Source: Polaromonas sp. JS666
Lineage (GTDB): Bacteria > Pseudomonadota > Gammaproteobacteria > Burkholderiales > Burkholderiaceae_C
Length of the DNA stretch: 64,000 nt
NCBI RefSeq assembly: GCF_900103405.1
Contig: NZ_FNHX01000001.1
Location: 682,001 to 746,000, forward strand
Reading direction: 5' to 3'
The notes below the pieces were generated by a model. The model made no database searches. It worked only from the letters and a program-made list of their open reading frames with translations, and was not told the DNA's origin. The position numbers were made by a program, and so were the translations under genes. Positions 18,158-26,893 of the stretch are shown here, piece after piece. Each line of letters starts with the position of its first letter. The first letter of the stretch is position 1.

Positions 18158-19123
18158 CTAGTGCGGTTTCCCATCGCGCACCGGCAGTTTGCTCTGGTGC
18201 AAGGCCGCCAGGAAAAACCGCGCCGCCTCGCTCAGCGGCCTGTCCTTGCGTGTGATGCTGCCGAAGGCTTCCATCTTGTGGCGGATAAAGCAGGGCAGGA
18301 TGACGAGCAGGCCGTGGCGCGCATAGGTGCCGGCAATCGATTCGGGCATGACGCCGACCATGTCGGTTTCGGCGATCAGGTTGGTGGTGGTGAGGATGGA
18401 GGCAGTCTCTATCAGGCCCTTGGGCGACGGCGCCTGCAGCATGCGGAATTCCTGCTCCAGCACCTCGCGCATGGGGCTGCCGTGGGGTTGCAAAATCCAG
18501 CCGTAGCCCAGCAGGTCGGCGAACTTGACGGTTTTCTTTTTGGCCAGCGGGTGCTTCACGCCCGCGACCAGGGCCAGGGCTTCGTTCTCGAGCGGGGTGA
18601 AGGCGTAGTCGGCGCGGTGTTCGTCGCGTATGCGGCCTATGGCGACGTCGAGCACACCTTCACGCAGCAGTTCAAACAGGCGGTCGCTGGTGTCCATGGT
18701 CACGTCGACGGACAGCAGCGGATAGGCCTTCTTGAGCGCGATGATGGCCTGCGTGAGCAGGTTGGGCGAAGGCGCCATGATGCTGCCGACCGAGACGCGG
18801 CCCGAGCCGCCCTGCTCCAGTTCGGCGAGTTCGCGCGTCATCGATTCGACCGAGCCGCGCATGCCGCGGAAGTAGCGCAGCACGCTGGCGCCGGCCGGCG
18901 TGAGTTTTTGCCCGCGGCCCACGCGCTCGAACAGGCGCTGGCCCAGCGCGGACTCCAGCTCCTGGATCATCTTGGTGGCGGCCGGCTGCGTCATGCCGAG
19001 TTCGGCCGAGGCCTTGCGCAGGGTGCCGTGTTCGCCCACGGCGAGGATCAGCGCGACCTGGCGCATGCGCAGGCGATTCAGCAGTTGGGGGATCGATGAG
19101 GAGCTGCGGGGTGTGGCAGGCAT
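18158..19123 (-). CDS. LysR-family transcriptional regulator
   Basis: A 321-residue LysR protein. The N-terminal helix-turn-helix is at about residues 17-76 (LRKASAELGMTQPAATKMIQELESALGQRLFER), then a linker helix and a periplasmic-binding-fold effector domain (GRVSVGSIMAPSPNLL onward). It belongs to the branch that pairs with Bug-type receptors and sugar-acid or aromatic catabolic operons. It is divergently transcribed from the Bug receptor gene at 19273, with a T-N11-A box between them, so it very likely controls the 19273-26893 operon. Confidence 0.93.
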   Translation of the reverse strand: MPATPRSSSSIPQLLNRLRMRQVALILAVGEHGTLRKASAELGMTQPAATKMIQELESALGQRLFERVGRGQKLTPAGASVLRYFRGMRGSVESMTRELAELEQGGSGRVSVGSIMAPSPNLLTQAIIALKKAYPLLSVDVTMDTSDRLFELLREGVLDVAIGRIRDEHRADYAFTPLENEALALVAGVKHPLAKKKTVKFADLLGYGWILQPHGSPMREVLEQEFRMLQAPSPKGLIETASILTTTNLIAETDMVGVMPESIAGTYARHGLLVILPCFIRHKMEAFGSITRKDRPLSEAARFFLAALHQSKLPVRDGKPH

Positions 19124-19151
19124 GGTGGGTCTCCGGGGCCGCTAATTTCAA

Positions 19152-19172
19152 TTGATCACCCTAGGTTATCAA
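19152..19172. promoter_or_regulatory. LysR-type T-N11-A operator
   Basis: TTGAT (19152-19156) and ATCAA (19168-19172) form an interrupted palindrome with an 11-base spacer, the canonical LysR box. It lies in the 149-base divergent region, 29 bases upstream of the lysR start, the expected place for an autoregulatory recognition site that also activates the catabolic operon. Confidence 0.6.
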
Positions 19173-19272
19173 ATAATCAGGGATTTTCAATTTACGTTAA
19201 GTGTCATGCTCCCTACCATCAGGGCATTCGTTCCAGCGTTCCCCTTACAACAATGACCCGGAGACAAAGACA

Positions 19273-20253
19273 ATGCCTCGCCTGAAATCCCTGCAATTCC
19301 TCCCTGCCCTGCTGGCGGCCATCTGCGCCTTCAGCATGGCCTCACCCGTCATGGCGCAGGATTGGCCCGCCAAGCCGCTGCGCATCCTGGTGGGCTCTGC
19401 CCCGGGCGGCGGCACCGATGCCATGGCGCGCGCCGTGGCCGACCGGCTGGGCCCGCTGCTCAAGCAGCCCGTGGTGGTCGAGAACCGCCCCGGCGCCTCC
19501 AACACCCTGGCCGCCGACCTCACGGCCAAGTCCACCGACGGCCACACCCTGCTGATGGGTGTCTCGACCGCGCATGCGATCGCGCCGCACCTGCTCAAGC
19601 TGGGCTATGACAACAACAAGGACCTGGTGCCCGTGGTCTTTGTGGGCGCGGTGCCCAATGTGCTGGTGGTCAACAACGCGCTGCCGGTCGACTCGGTGCA
19701 GGCACTGGTCAAGCTGGCCAAAAGCAAGCCCGGCCAGCTCAACTACGCGACCAGCGGCTCGGGCAGCACCCAGCACATCGCGGCCGAACTCTTCAAGGAC
19801 CAGGCCGGCGTCTTTATCACCCACATTCCCTACCGCGGCAGCGGCCCGGCGCTGATAGACCTGGTGGCCGGCCAGGTGCAGCTGAGTTTTGACACCATGC
19901 CCTCGGTCATCGGCCAGATCAAGAACGGCCGCATCAAGCCCCTGGCGGTAGCCAGCGCCAAACGCAACCCGCAATTGCCCAATGTGCCCACCATGGCCGA
20001 AGCCGGCCTCAAGGGCGTGGAGATGAGCGCCTGGTACGGCATCTACATGCCGGCTTCCACACCCAAGGCGGTGCAGGAGCGCGTTTACACCGAAGTGAGC
20101 AAGGTGCTGGCCATGCCCGAAACGCAAACCCGGCTGGGCGCCATAGGCGCGGACCTGACGCCGATGACGCAGGCCCAATTCGCGCAGTTCCACGCCGATG
20201 AAAACAAGCGTTATGGTGAGCTGATCGCCCGGAAAAACATCAAACTCGATTGA
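19273..20253 (+). CDS. Bug-family (TctC-type) substrate-binding protein
   Basis: A 326-residue periplasmic receptor of the tripartite tricarboxylate transporter family. The ATG at 19273 gives a clean signal peptide ending SPVMAQ-DWPAKPL. Bug hallmarks are RILVGSAPGGGTDAMARAVADRL and VENRPGASNTLAADL near the N-terminus and HIPYRGSGPALIDLVAGQVQLSFD in the second lobe. These proteins bind small organic acids between two lobes. No TctA/TctB partners are nearby, as is common in this bacterial family. It leads the sugar-acid operon, so the ligand is probably that acid. Confidence 0.93.
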   Translation: MPRLKSLQFLPALLAAICAFSMASPVMAQDWPAKPLRILVGSAPGGGTDAMARAVADRLGPLLKQPVVVENRPGASNTLAADLTAKSTDGHTLLMGVSTAHAIAPHLLKLGYDNNKDLVPVVFVGAVPNVLVVNNALPVDSVQALVKLAKSKPGQLNYATSGSGSTQHIAAELFKDQAGVFITHIPYRGSGPALIDLVAGQVQLSFDTMPSVIGQIKNGRIKPLAVASAKRNPQLPNVPTMAEAGLKGVEMSAWYGIYMPASTPKAVQERVYTEVSKVLAMPETQTRLGAIGADLTPMTQAQFAQFHADENKRYGELIARKNIKLD

Positions 20254-20265
20254 CGGAATCAATCC

Positions 20266-21294
20266 ATGAACAACAAAAAAACGCTGCCTGTGATCGCCCT
20301 CACGCTGGGCGATGCGGCCGGCATAGGCCCGGAACTGGTTGCCCGGCTGCTGGCCCAGCCCGGCATCACGGCCGGCGCCAACATCGTGCTGGTGGGTGAC
20401 GACTGGCTCTGGCAGCAAGGCCAGGCCACAGCCAAACAGGCTGTGGCGACACAAGCCGTCACCAGCCTGGCCGATGTGCGCGGCCGCACCGACACCCATC
20501 TGCCGGCTTTCCTGGCCACAGACACGATTCAAGCGGCACAGGTACAGCGCGGCCAGGCGCAGGCCGCCTGCGGCGCGGCCGTGCTGCAGGTGCTCAACCT
20601 CTGCATGGACGGCGCCAAGCGCGGCGAGGTCGATGCCATCTGCTTCGCCCCGCTCAACAAACAGGCCATGAAGCTGGGCGGCCTGAAGCACGAAGACGAA
20701 CTCCACCACTTCGCCGAATACCTGGGCGTGACCGGCTACTTCTGCGAGTTCAACACCCTGGGCGATTTGTGGACCTCGCGCGTCTCGTCCCACATTCCGC
20801 TCAAAGATGCAGCGGCCATGCTGAGCAAACAGCGGATCGTCGATGCGGCGCGGCTGATCTACGCCTCGCTCAAGGCCAGCGGCAACGCCAGTCCCAAGGT
20901 CGCGGTGGCGGCGTTTAACCCGCATGGCGGCGACGGCGGTGTTTGCGGGCGCGAAGAGATCGACATCATCGAGCCGGCCGTGGCCGAGCTGCGCGCGGCC
21001 GGCGTGCCGGTGGACGGCCCCTTCCCGGCCGACACCATCTTTTTGAAAGCACGCGACGGCCTCTACCAGGCCATCGTCACCATGTACCACGACCAGGGCC
21101 AGATCGCGATCAAGCTCATGGGTTTCAGCAAGGGCGTAACGGTGCAAGGCGGCCTGCCGATACCCATCACCACGCCGGCCCATGGCACGGCCTATGACAT
21201 TGCGGGCCGAGGTGTGGGTGACGTCAATGCCACGCTCAATGCTTTCAAGATTGCGCAGCGTATGGGTGCGGCGCGTTTGTTGGCAAACGCCTGA
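20266..21294 (+). CDS. PdxA-family dehydrogenase (PdxA2-like)
   Basis: A 342-residue member of the 4-hydroxythreonine-4-phosphate dehydrogenase family. It starts with the PdxA motif ALTLGDAAGIGPELVARLL, has APLNKQAM in the middle and TMYHDQGQIAIKLMGF with metal-binding His and Asp near residue 270, then ITTPAHGTAYDIAGRG. Metabolic relatives (PdxA2, DenD partner type) oxidise phosphorylated C4 sugar acids in catabolic operons. Placement in this operon argues against a pyridoxal biosynthetic role. No DUF1537 kinase, its usual partner, is visible nearby, so the physiological substrate is uncertain. Confidence 0.87.
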   Translation: MNNKKTLPVIALTLGDAAGIGPELVARLLAQPGITAGANIVLVGDDWLWQQGQATAKQAVATQAVTSLADVRGRTDTHLPAFLATDTIQAAQVQRGQAQAACGAAVLQVLNLCMDGAKRGEVDAICFAPLNKQAMKLGGLKHEDELHHFAEYLGVTGYFCEFNTLGDLWTSRVSSHIPLKDAAAMLSKQRIVDAARLIYASLKASGNASPKVAVAAFNPHGGDGGVCGREEIDIIEPAVAELRAAGVPVDGPFPADTIFLKARDGLYQAIVTMYHDQGQIAIKLMGFSKGVTVQGGLPIPITTPAHGTAYDIAGRGVGDVNATLNAFKIAQRMGAARLLANA

Positions 21295-21324
21295 ACTTTT
21301 TCTTTTTTACCTTAGAGAACTCCT

Positions 21325-22497
21325 ATGAAAATCAAATCAGTCCGCGCACGCGTGTTCGAATGGAAAGGCAAGACCGTTCCACCTCAGGGCAATTTCTGCT
21401 CCAACGCCATGGACCTGGTCTACTCCAACACCGAGACCATGAGCACCTTCCGCTTCCATTCCTGGACGGTGGTGGAGATCGAAACCGATGACGGCATCGT
21501 CGGCCTGGGCAACGTGGCGCTGGCGCCGCACATCGCCAAAGCCATCATCGACCAGTACCTCACGCCGCTGGTGCTGGGCCAGGACCCCTGGGACTATGAA
21601 TACCTGTGGCAGCGCATGTACCGCGCCACCCATGCCTGGGGCCGCAAAGGCGTGGCCATGGCCGCGATCTCGGCGGTGGACATCGCCATCTGGGACATCC
21701 TGGGCAAGTCGGTGGGCAAGCCGGTGTTCAAGCTGCTGGGCGGCCGCACCAAGGAAAAAATTCCCTGCTATTACTCCAAGCTCTACCGCACCGACATCAA
21801 GGCCATGCAGGACGAAGCGCAAAAATACCTGGACCAGGGCTTCACCATGTTCAAGTCGCGCTTCGGCTACGGCCCGGCGCATGGCACCAGGGGCGTGGCG
21901 GAAAACCTGAAAGCCGTCGAGGCGTTGCGCGAAGTGATCGGCTACGACAAGGACCTGATGCTCGAGTGCTACATGGGCTGGAACCTCGAATACGCCAAGC
22001 GCATGCTGCCCAAGCTCGAAAAATTCCAGCCGCGCTGGGTTGAGGAACCCGTCATTGCCGACGACATCGACGGCTATGCCGAACTCAACCAGCTCACCAG
22101 CATCCCGATCTCGGGCGGCGAGCATGAGTTCAGCCTCTACGGCTTCAAGCAGCTGCTCGACAAAAAAGCCGTGTCCGTCGTGCAGTACGACACCAACCGC
22201 GTGGGCGGCATCACGGCCGCGCACAAGATCAACGCGCTGTGCGAAGCCTACAGCGTGCCGGTGGTGCCGCATGCCGGCCAGATGCACAACTACCACCTGA
22301 CCATGAGCACCCTGGCCTCGCCCATGAGCGAATATTTCCCGATGTTCGACGTGGAAGTCGGCAACGAGCTGTTTTATTACATCTTCGACGGCGAGCCCGT
22401 GGCCGAAAACGGCTTTTTGCAGCTCGACGACAACAAGCCCGGCCTGGGCCTGACCATGAAGACCGAGTTCCTCAAAGACTTCAACATCGTCGAATGA
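21325..22497 (+). CDS. Enolase-superfamily sugar-acid dehydratase (L-rhamnonate dehydratase-like)
   Basis: A 390-residue protein of the mandelate racemase / muconate lactonising group. The metal-binding triad is Glu214 (LECYMGW), Glu240 or Glu241 (WVEEPV) and Glu266 (SGGEHEF). His316 in VPHAGQMHN is the expected acid/base residue, as in L-rhamnonate dehydratase. The order [23 protein letters not shown] and a C-terminal KPGLGLTM also parallels RhmD. Glu214 stands where RhmD has Asp. It would dehydrate an aldonic acid to a 2-keto-3-deoxy acid. Its stop overlaps the next start. Confidence 0.88.
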   Translation: MKIKSVRARVFEWKGKTVPPQGNFCSNAMDLVYSNTETMSTFRFHSWTVVEIETDDGIVGLGNVALAPHIAKAIIDQYLTPLVLGQDPWDYEYLWQRMYRATHAWGRKGVAMAAISAVDIAIWDILGKSVGKPVFKLLGGRTKEKIPCYYSKLYRTDIKAMQDEAQKYLDQGFTMFKSRFGYGPAHGTRGVAENLKAVEALREVIGYDKDLMLECYMGWNLEYAKRMLPKLEKFQPRWVEEPVIADDIDGYAELNQLTSIPISGGEHEFSLYGFKQLLDKKAVSVVQYDTNRVGGITAAHKINALCEAYSVPVVPHAGQMHNYHLTMSTLASPMSEYFPMFDVEVGNELFYYIFDGEPVAENGFLQLDDNKPGLGLTMKTEFLKDFNIVE

Positions 22498-23420
22498 GCG
22501 CCATGGCTGCCAGGTACCAGGGCGTGTTTCCGGTGGTGCCCACCACCTTCACCGACGCGGGCGAGCTGGACCTCGCGAGCCAGAAGCGCTGCGTCGATTT
22601 CATGATTGACGCGGGATCGACCGGCCTGTGCATACTCGCCAACTTCTCCGAGCAGTTTGTGCTGTCTGACGAGGAGCGCGAGGTGCTGACCGCGGCCATC
22701 CTCAAACATGTGGCGGGCCGCGTGCCGGTGATTGTGACCACCACGCACTTCGGCACCAAGGTCTGCGCCGAGCGCAGCCGCCGCGCACAGGACCTGGGCG
22801 CGGCCATGGTCATGGTGATGCCGCCCTACCATGGCGCGACGATACGCGTGACGGAAGAAAAGATCTACGAGTTCTTCGCCACGCTGTCGGCCGCCATCGA
22901 CATTCCCATCATGATCCAGGACGCGCCCGTCAGCGGCACGCCGCTGTCGGCCGCCTTTCTGGCGCGCATGGCCAAGGAAATACGCAACGTCGCCTATTTC
23001 AAGATCGAAACACCGGGCGCGGCCTCCAAGCTGCGCGAGCTGCTGCGCCTGGGCGGCGACGCGATTGAAGGCCCCTGGGACGGTGAGGAAGCCATCACCC
23101 TGCTGCCCGACCTGGAGGCCGGTGCGACCGGCGCGATGACAGGCGGCGGCTACCCGGACGGCATACGCAAAATCATGGATGCCTGGACGGCCGGCCGGCG
23201 CGAAGAGGCCGCCGCCGAATACGCGCGCTGGCTGCCACTGATCAATTACGAAAACCGCCAGGGTGGCATCCTCACGGCCAAGGCGCTGATGAAGGAAGGC
23301 GGCGTGATCGCCTGCGAGGCGCCGCGCCATCCCTTCCCCGCCATGCACCCCGAGGTGCGCAAGGGCTTGCTGGCCACCGCGCGCCGGCTGGACCCGCTGG
23401 TGCTGCGCTGGGGCAAATAG
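22494..23420 (+). CDS. DHDPS-family lyase/hydro-lyase with atypical active site
   Basis: A 308-residue TIM-barrel protein of the DapA superfamily that overlaps the dehydratase stop (ATGA). Schiff-base Lys170 is present in AYFKIETPG. The usual catalytic Tyr motif (hydrophobic-Y-N/H-x-P) is replaced by IQDAP, with Gln142 at the Tyr position, and the GTTGE loop is LANFSE. It probably acts on the 2-keto-3-deoxy acid made by the preceding dehydratase, as an aldolase or dehydratase. The changed residues imply a mechanism different from DHDPS. Function is inferred from context. Confidence 0.83.
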   Translation: MSAMAARYQGVFPVVPTTFTDAGELDLASQKRCVDFMIDAGSTGLCILANFSEQFVLSDEEREVLTAAILKHVAGRVPVIVTTTHFGTKVCAERSRRAQDLGAAMVMVMPPYHGATIRVTEEKIYEFFATLSAAIDIPIMIQDAPVSGTPLSAAFLARMAKEIRNVAYFKIETPGAASKLRELLRLGGDAIEGPWDGEEAITLLPDLEAGATGAMTGGGYPDGIRKIMDAWTAGRREEAAAEYARWLPLINYENRQGGILTAKALMKEGGVIACEAPRHPFPAMHPEVRKGLLATARRLDPLVLRWGK

Positions 23421-23431
23421 GCGCTTCAGCC

Positions 23432-23447
23432 GCCTGCCGGCGCAGGC
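23432..23447 (+). terminator. Hairpin after aldolase-family gene
   Basis: GCCTGC-CGGC-GCAGGC forms a strong short hairpin 11 bases after the stop, followed only by TTCGTTT. It could attenuate transcription or stabilise the upstream message inside the operon. A weak terminator at best. Confidence 0.3.
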
Positions 23448-23486
23448 TTCGTTTCCTTACAGGCTCCCCCCATTTTCAGGATATCC

Positions 23487-24431
23487 ATGCCGTTTCGGGA
23501 AACACTCTTGCTGGTGCAAAAATGCGCCCATACCTTCAGCTTTTACGACCTGGCCACGGGCCTGGCGCAAAAACACATCGTGCTACCGAATTTTCCGCAT
23601 GAGTTCACGGTGGATGCGGCGCGCGGCCTGGCCTATGTGGGCCATTACGGCATAGAGACGGCCAGCCACCTGGGAGACATGGGCGGGCACTCGGTGTTTG
23701 TGATCGACCTCGCGCAGCAAAAACATGTGGCCACGCTAAACCTGTGGCCTTACTACCGGCCGCACGGCTTGGCGGTGGATGGCCAGGGGCGTTTGTTTGT
23801 AATGTCGGAGGCGCACAACGTGCTGCTGCGTTTTTCGGACCCGGCGACAGTCCATGTGCCGGACCTGGCCGTGCCTTCGGGCGGCTACAAGACGCATTTG
23901 TTCGCGCTGAGCCGGGATGCGCAGACGGCTTATGCGCTGAACCTGCTGTCCAACACCGTGACCAAGATCAAACCCAACGACCCGACCTTTGCGCCGGTCG
24001 CCATGGTGCCAGGCCCGGTGCCCGAGGGCAATGTGCTGTCGGCCGACGAATCGCTGCTGTATGTGGCCAACCGCGGCGACGACAGCATTGTGGCCGTGGA
24101 CACGGAGACCATGAAAATCGTGGCACGGGGCAAGACGCGGCGTGACCCCAACCGCGTCTACCGCATCAAGGGTGCCCAGGGTGATGAGCTGCTGCTCACC
24201 ACCAACTCGGGCGAACATTCGCTCTCGGTCTTCGGCACCGACCTGCAGGAGCAGCGCTGCTTCGCCCTGCCCAGCAACCCGCTGGCCCTATCCTTCCACC
24301 CGGTGGAGCGCGCGGTGTATATCTCCTTCCAGGACGACACGGTGCGCCGCCTGGACCTGGACAGCTTTGAATTTGGCCAGCAGATCAAGACCCTGCGCGA
24401 ACCCGATTCATCCTACGTCTGGCGGCATTGA
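23487..24431 (+). CDS. Beta-propeller protein (YncE/lactonase-like)
   Basis: A 314-residue protein without a convincing signal peptide. Regular repeats such as DAARGLAYVGHYG, DGQGRLFVMSEAH, SRDAQTAYALNLL, SADESLLYVANRGDDSIVAVD and HPVERAVYISFQDDTVRRLDLD are the blades of a YVTN/YncE-type propeller. Six- and seven-bladed proteins of this kind include 6-phosphogluconolactonase. Between a lyase gene and an amidohydrolase gene, a lactone-hydrolysing or sugar-binding role is plausible but not proven. The stop lies 4 bases before the next start. Confidence 0.75.
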   Translation: MPFRETLLLVQKCAHTFSFYDLATGLAQKHIVLPNFPHEFTVDAARGLAYVGHYGIETASHLGDMGGHSVFVIDLAQQKHVATLNLWPYYRPHGLAVDGQGRLFVMSEAHNVLLRFSDPATVHVPDLAVPSGGYKTHLFALSRDAQTAYALNLLSNTVTKIKPNDPTFAPVAMVPGPVPEGNVLSADESLLYVANRGDDSIVAVDTETMKIVARGKTRRDPNRVYRIKGAQGDELLLTTNSGEHSLSVFGTDLQEQRCFALPSNPLALSFHPVERAVYISFQDDTVRRLDLDSFEFGQQIKTLREPDSSYVWRH

Positions 24432-24435
24432 GGCC

Positions 24436-25359
24436 ATGACGCCGGCGCTGCCCATCGTCGATGCGCACCACCACCTGTGGGACCTGTCGCGCGGCCACTA
24501 CCCCTGGCTGCAGGAGGCGTATGACCCCGAGGCCTTTTTCCTGGGCGACTATCGCGCCATTTGCCGGGACTTTCTCGCGACCGACTACCGCACTGCCGCG
24601 GGGCCTTGCGAGGTCGTGGCCACCGTGCACGTGGAGGCCGAGCGCAGCCGCGACCAACAGCTCGCCGAAACCGCCTGGCTGCACGAGGTGCACGCGCAGC
24701 ACGGATTCCCGAATGCCGTGGTCGCCCATGCCTGGTTTGACCGGCCGGACAGCGAGGAACAGCTGCTCGCGCAATCGCGCTTTCCGCTGGTGCGCGGCAT
24801 ACGCAGCAAGCCGGTGACCTCGGCATCGCCGGACCACAGCGTCAAAGGCCAGGCCGGCACCATGCAGGACGAGGCCTGGCTGCGCGGCTTTTCGCTGCTG
24901 GAGAAATACGGCCTGCGCTGGGACCTTCGCGTGCCGGCCTGGCATTTACCCGAAGCGGCCGAGGTGGCGGCCCTGTTTCCCAAGGTGCCGATTGTCCTTA
25001 ACCACCACGGCTTTGCCTGGGACCGCAGCGAAGAAGGCCTGAAACGCTGGCGCGGCTGGATGGAGACCTTGGCCCGGCAGGAGAATGTGCACGTCAAACT
25101 CTCGGAGTTCGGCCTGCGCGGCCGGCCTTGGGATCTCCAGGAGAACGCGCGAATTGTGTATGAAACGATTGCAATTTTTGGATGGCAGCGCTGCATGTTC
25201 GCCAGCAACTTCCCGGTGGCCGGCCTGCGTATCAGCTACCCGGACCTGGTTGGCAGTGTGGCCGGTATGCTGACCCACCTGCCGGGCCACCAGCAACATG
25301 CGATGATGTGCGCCAACGCCCTGCGTTTTTATGCGATTGATGTGACGCCGCCCTTGTGA
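24436..25359 (+). CDS. Amidohydrolase-family (lactonase-type) hydrolase
   Basis: A 307-residue metal-dependent hydrolase. It begins LPIVDAHHHLWDL (HxH metal site) and has the later metal ligands PIVLNHHGFAWDRS near residue 195 and MFASNFPV near residue 256. This belongs to the amidohydrolase_2 group with L-rhamnono-1,4-lactonase and L-fuconolactonase, and is paralogous to the gene at the left edge. A GAGG ribosome-binding site precedes the ATG. It likely opens the sugar lactone that feeds the dehydratase encoded in this operon. Confidence 0.88.
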   Translation: MTPALPIVDAHHHLWDLSRGHYPWLQEAYDPEAFFLGDYRAICRDFLATDYRTAAGPCEVVATVHVEAERSRDQQLAETAWLHEVHAQHGFPNAVVAHAWFDRPDSEEQLLAQSRFPLVRGIRSKPVTSASPDHSVKGQAGTMQDEAWLRGFSLLEKYGLRWDLRVPAWHLPEAAEVAALFPKVPIVLNHHGFAWDRSEEGLKRWRGWMETLARQENVHVKLSEFGLRGRPWDLQENARIVYETIAIFGWQRCMFASNFPVAGLRISYPDLVGSVAGMLTHLPGHQQHAMMCANALRFYAIDVTPPL

Positions 25360-25441
25360 GACCGCTTTTGTGAAACGGCCCGCGCGCCCACCTCGTCCTT
25401 TTGTCATTCATGAATCAAGTTCAACTCCTGGAAGCACACCC

Positions 25442-26893
25442 ATGACCACAAAACACGACAACCTCATCAACGGCCAATGGCTGGCCGGCAACAGCTACAG
25501 CCCTAACCTCAACCCCAGCAACCTGGCCGACGTGATCGGCGAATACACGCAGGCCGATGCGGCCGGGCTGGACGCGGCGGTGAAGGCCGCGCAAGCGGCT
25601 TTCCCGGCCTGGTCGACATCGGGCATACAGGCACGCTCGGACGCGCTGGACAAGATAGGCACGGAAATCCTCGCGCGCCGCGAAGAGCTGGGCACCCTGC
25701 TCTCGCGCGAGGAAGGCAAGACCAAACCCGAAGGCATAGGCGAGGCCACGCGCGCCGGCCATATCTTCAAGTTCTTCGCCGGTGAATGCCTGCGCCTGTC
25801 GGGCGAGACCATCCCCTCGGTGCGCCCCGGCATAGGCGTGGAGATCACGCGCGAGCCCGTGGGCGTGGTCGGCCTGATCACCCCCTGGAACTTCCCCATC
25901 GCCATCCCGGCCTGGAAGATCGCGCCCGCGCTGGCCTTCGGCAACTGCGTGGTTTTGAAACCCGCCGACCTGGTGCCCGGCAGCGCCTGGGCGCTGGCCG
26001 AGATCATCTCGCGCTCCGGTATCCCGGCCGGCGTGTTCAACCTGGTCATGGGCCCGGGCCGCGTGATCGGCGACGCGTTGGTCAACCACCCCGGCGTCAA
26101 CGCCATCAGCTTCACCGGCTCGGTCGGCGTGGGCAGCCGCATCGCCGAGTCCTGCGCGAAAAACCTCAAAAAAGTGCAGCTCGAAATGGGCGGCAAGAAC
26201 CCGCAAGTCATCCTCGACGACGCCGACCTCGCGCAAGCCGTCGAGCTCAGCGCGCAGAGCGCCTTCTACTCCACCGGCCAGCGCTGCACGGCGTCGAGCC
26301 GCCTGATCGTGACCGAAGGCATCTACCCGGCTTTTGTCAAAGCCCTGCAGGAACGCATGGCCCGCATCAAGGTGGGCGACGCCCTCACCGCCGGCACCGA
26401 CGTGGGCCCGGTGTCCTCGCAGGCGCAGCTTGAGCAGGACTTGAGCTACATCGAGATCGGCAAGGCCGAAGGCGCGACCCTGGCCTTTGGCGGCGCGCGC
26501 ATTCCCTGCCACACCGGCAGCGGCGCCGAAGGTTATTACATGCAGCCGGCCCTCTTCAGCGAAAGCACGGCCGGCATGCGCATCAACCGCGAGGAAATCT
26601 TCGGCCCGGTCGCCAGCATCATCCGCGTGAAAGACTACGAAGCGGCCCTGGCCACCGCCAACGACACGCCCTTCGGCCTGTCAGCCGGCATCGCCACCAC
26701 CAGCCTCAAATACGCGACTCACTTCAAGCGCCACAGCCAGGCCGGCATGGTCATGGTCAACCTGCCCACCGCGGGCGTGGACTACCACGTGCCCTTCGGC
26801 GGCCGCAAGGGCTCCAGCTACGGCCCACGCGAGCAGGGCAAGTACGCGCAGGAGTTTTTCACGACGGTGAAGACAGCCTACACGCTGGCTTGA
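25442..26893 (+). CDS. NAD(P)-dependent aldehyde dehydrogenase
   Basis: A 483-residue ALDH-superfamily enzyme. Catalytic Cys282 lies in STGQRCTASSR and general-base Glu248 in QLEMGGKNP. The cofactor segment LITPWNFPIAIPAWKIAPAL and C-terminal EIFGPVASI and PFGGRKGSSYG are intact. The family includes 2,5-dioxovalerate (alpha-ketoglutarate semialdehyde) and lactaldehyde dehydrogenases, both terminal steps of sugar-acid pathways, which suits the operon's last position. It converges with the glycosyltransferase gene and overlaps it by 16 bases. Confidence 0.93.
   Translation: MTTKHDNLINGQWLAGNSYSPNLNPSNLADVIGEYTQADAAGLDAAVKAAQAAFPAWSTSGIQARSDALDKIGTEILARREELGTLLSREEGKTKPEGIGEATRAGHIFKFFAGECLRLSGETIPSVRPGIGVEITREPVGVVGLITPWNFPIAIPAWKIAPALAFGNCVVLKPADLVPGSAWALAEIISRSGIPAGVFNLVMGPGRVIGDALVNHPGVNAISFTGSVGVGSRIAESCAKNLKKVQLEMGGKNPQVILDDADLAQAVELSAQSAFYSTGQRCTASSRLIVTEGIYPAFVKALQERMARIKVGDALTAGTDVGPVSSQAQLEQDLSYIEIGKAEGATLAFGGARIPCHTGSGAEGYYMQPALFSESTAGMRINREEIFGPVASIIRVKDYEAALATANDTPFGLSAGIATTSLKYATHFKRHSQAGMVMVNLPTAGVDYHVPFGGRKGSSYGPREQGKYAQEFFTTVKTAYTLA

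Noticed and set aside
19342..21183. 613-residue antisense frame over the Bug receptor and pdxA-like genes
   Set aside because: Low-complexity Gly/His/Arg composition and full overlap with two well-supported genes.
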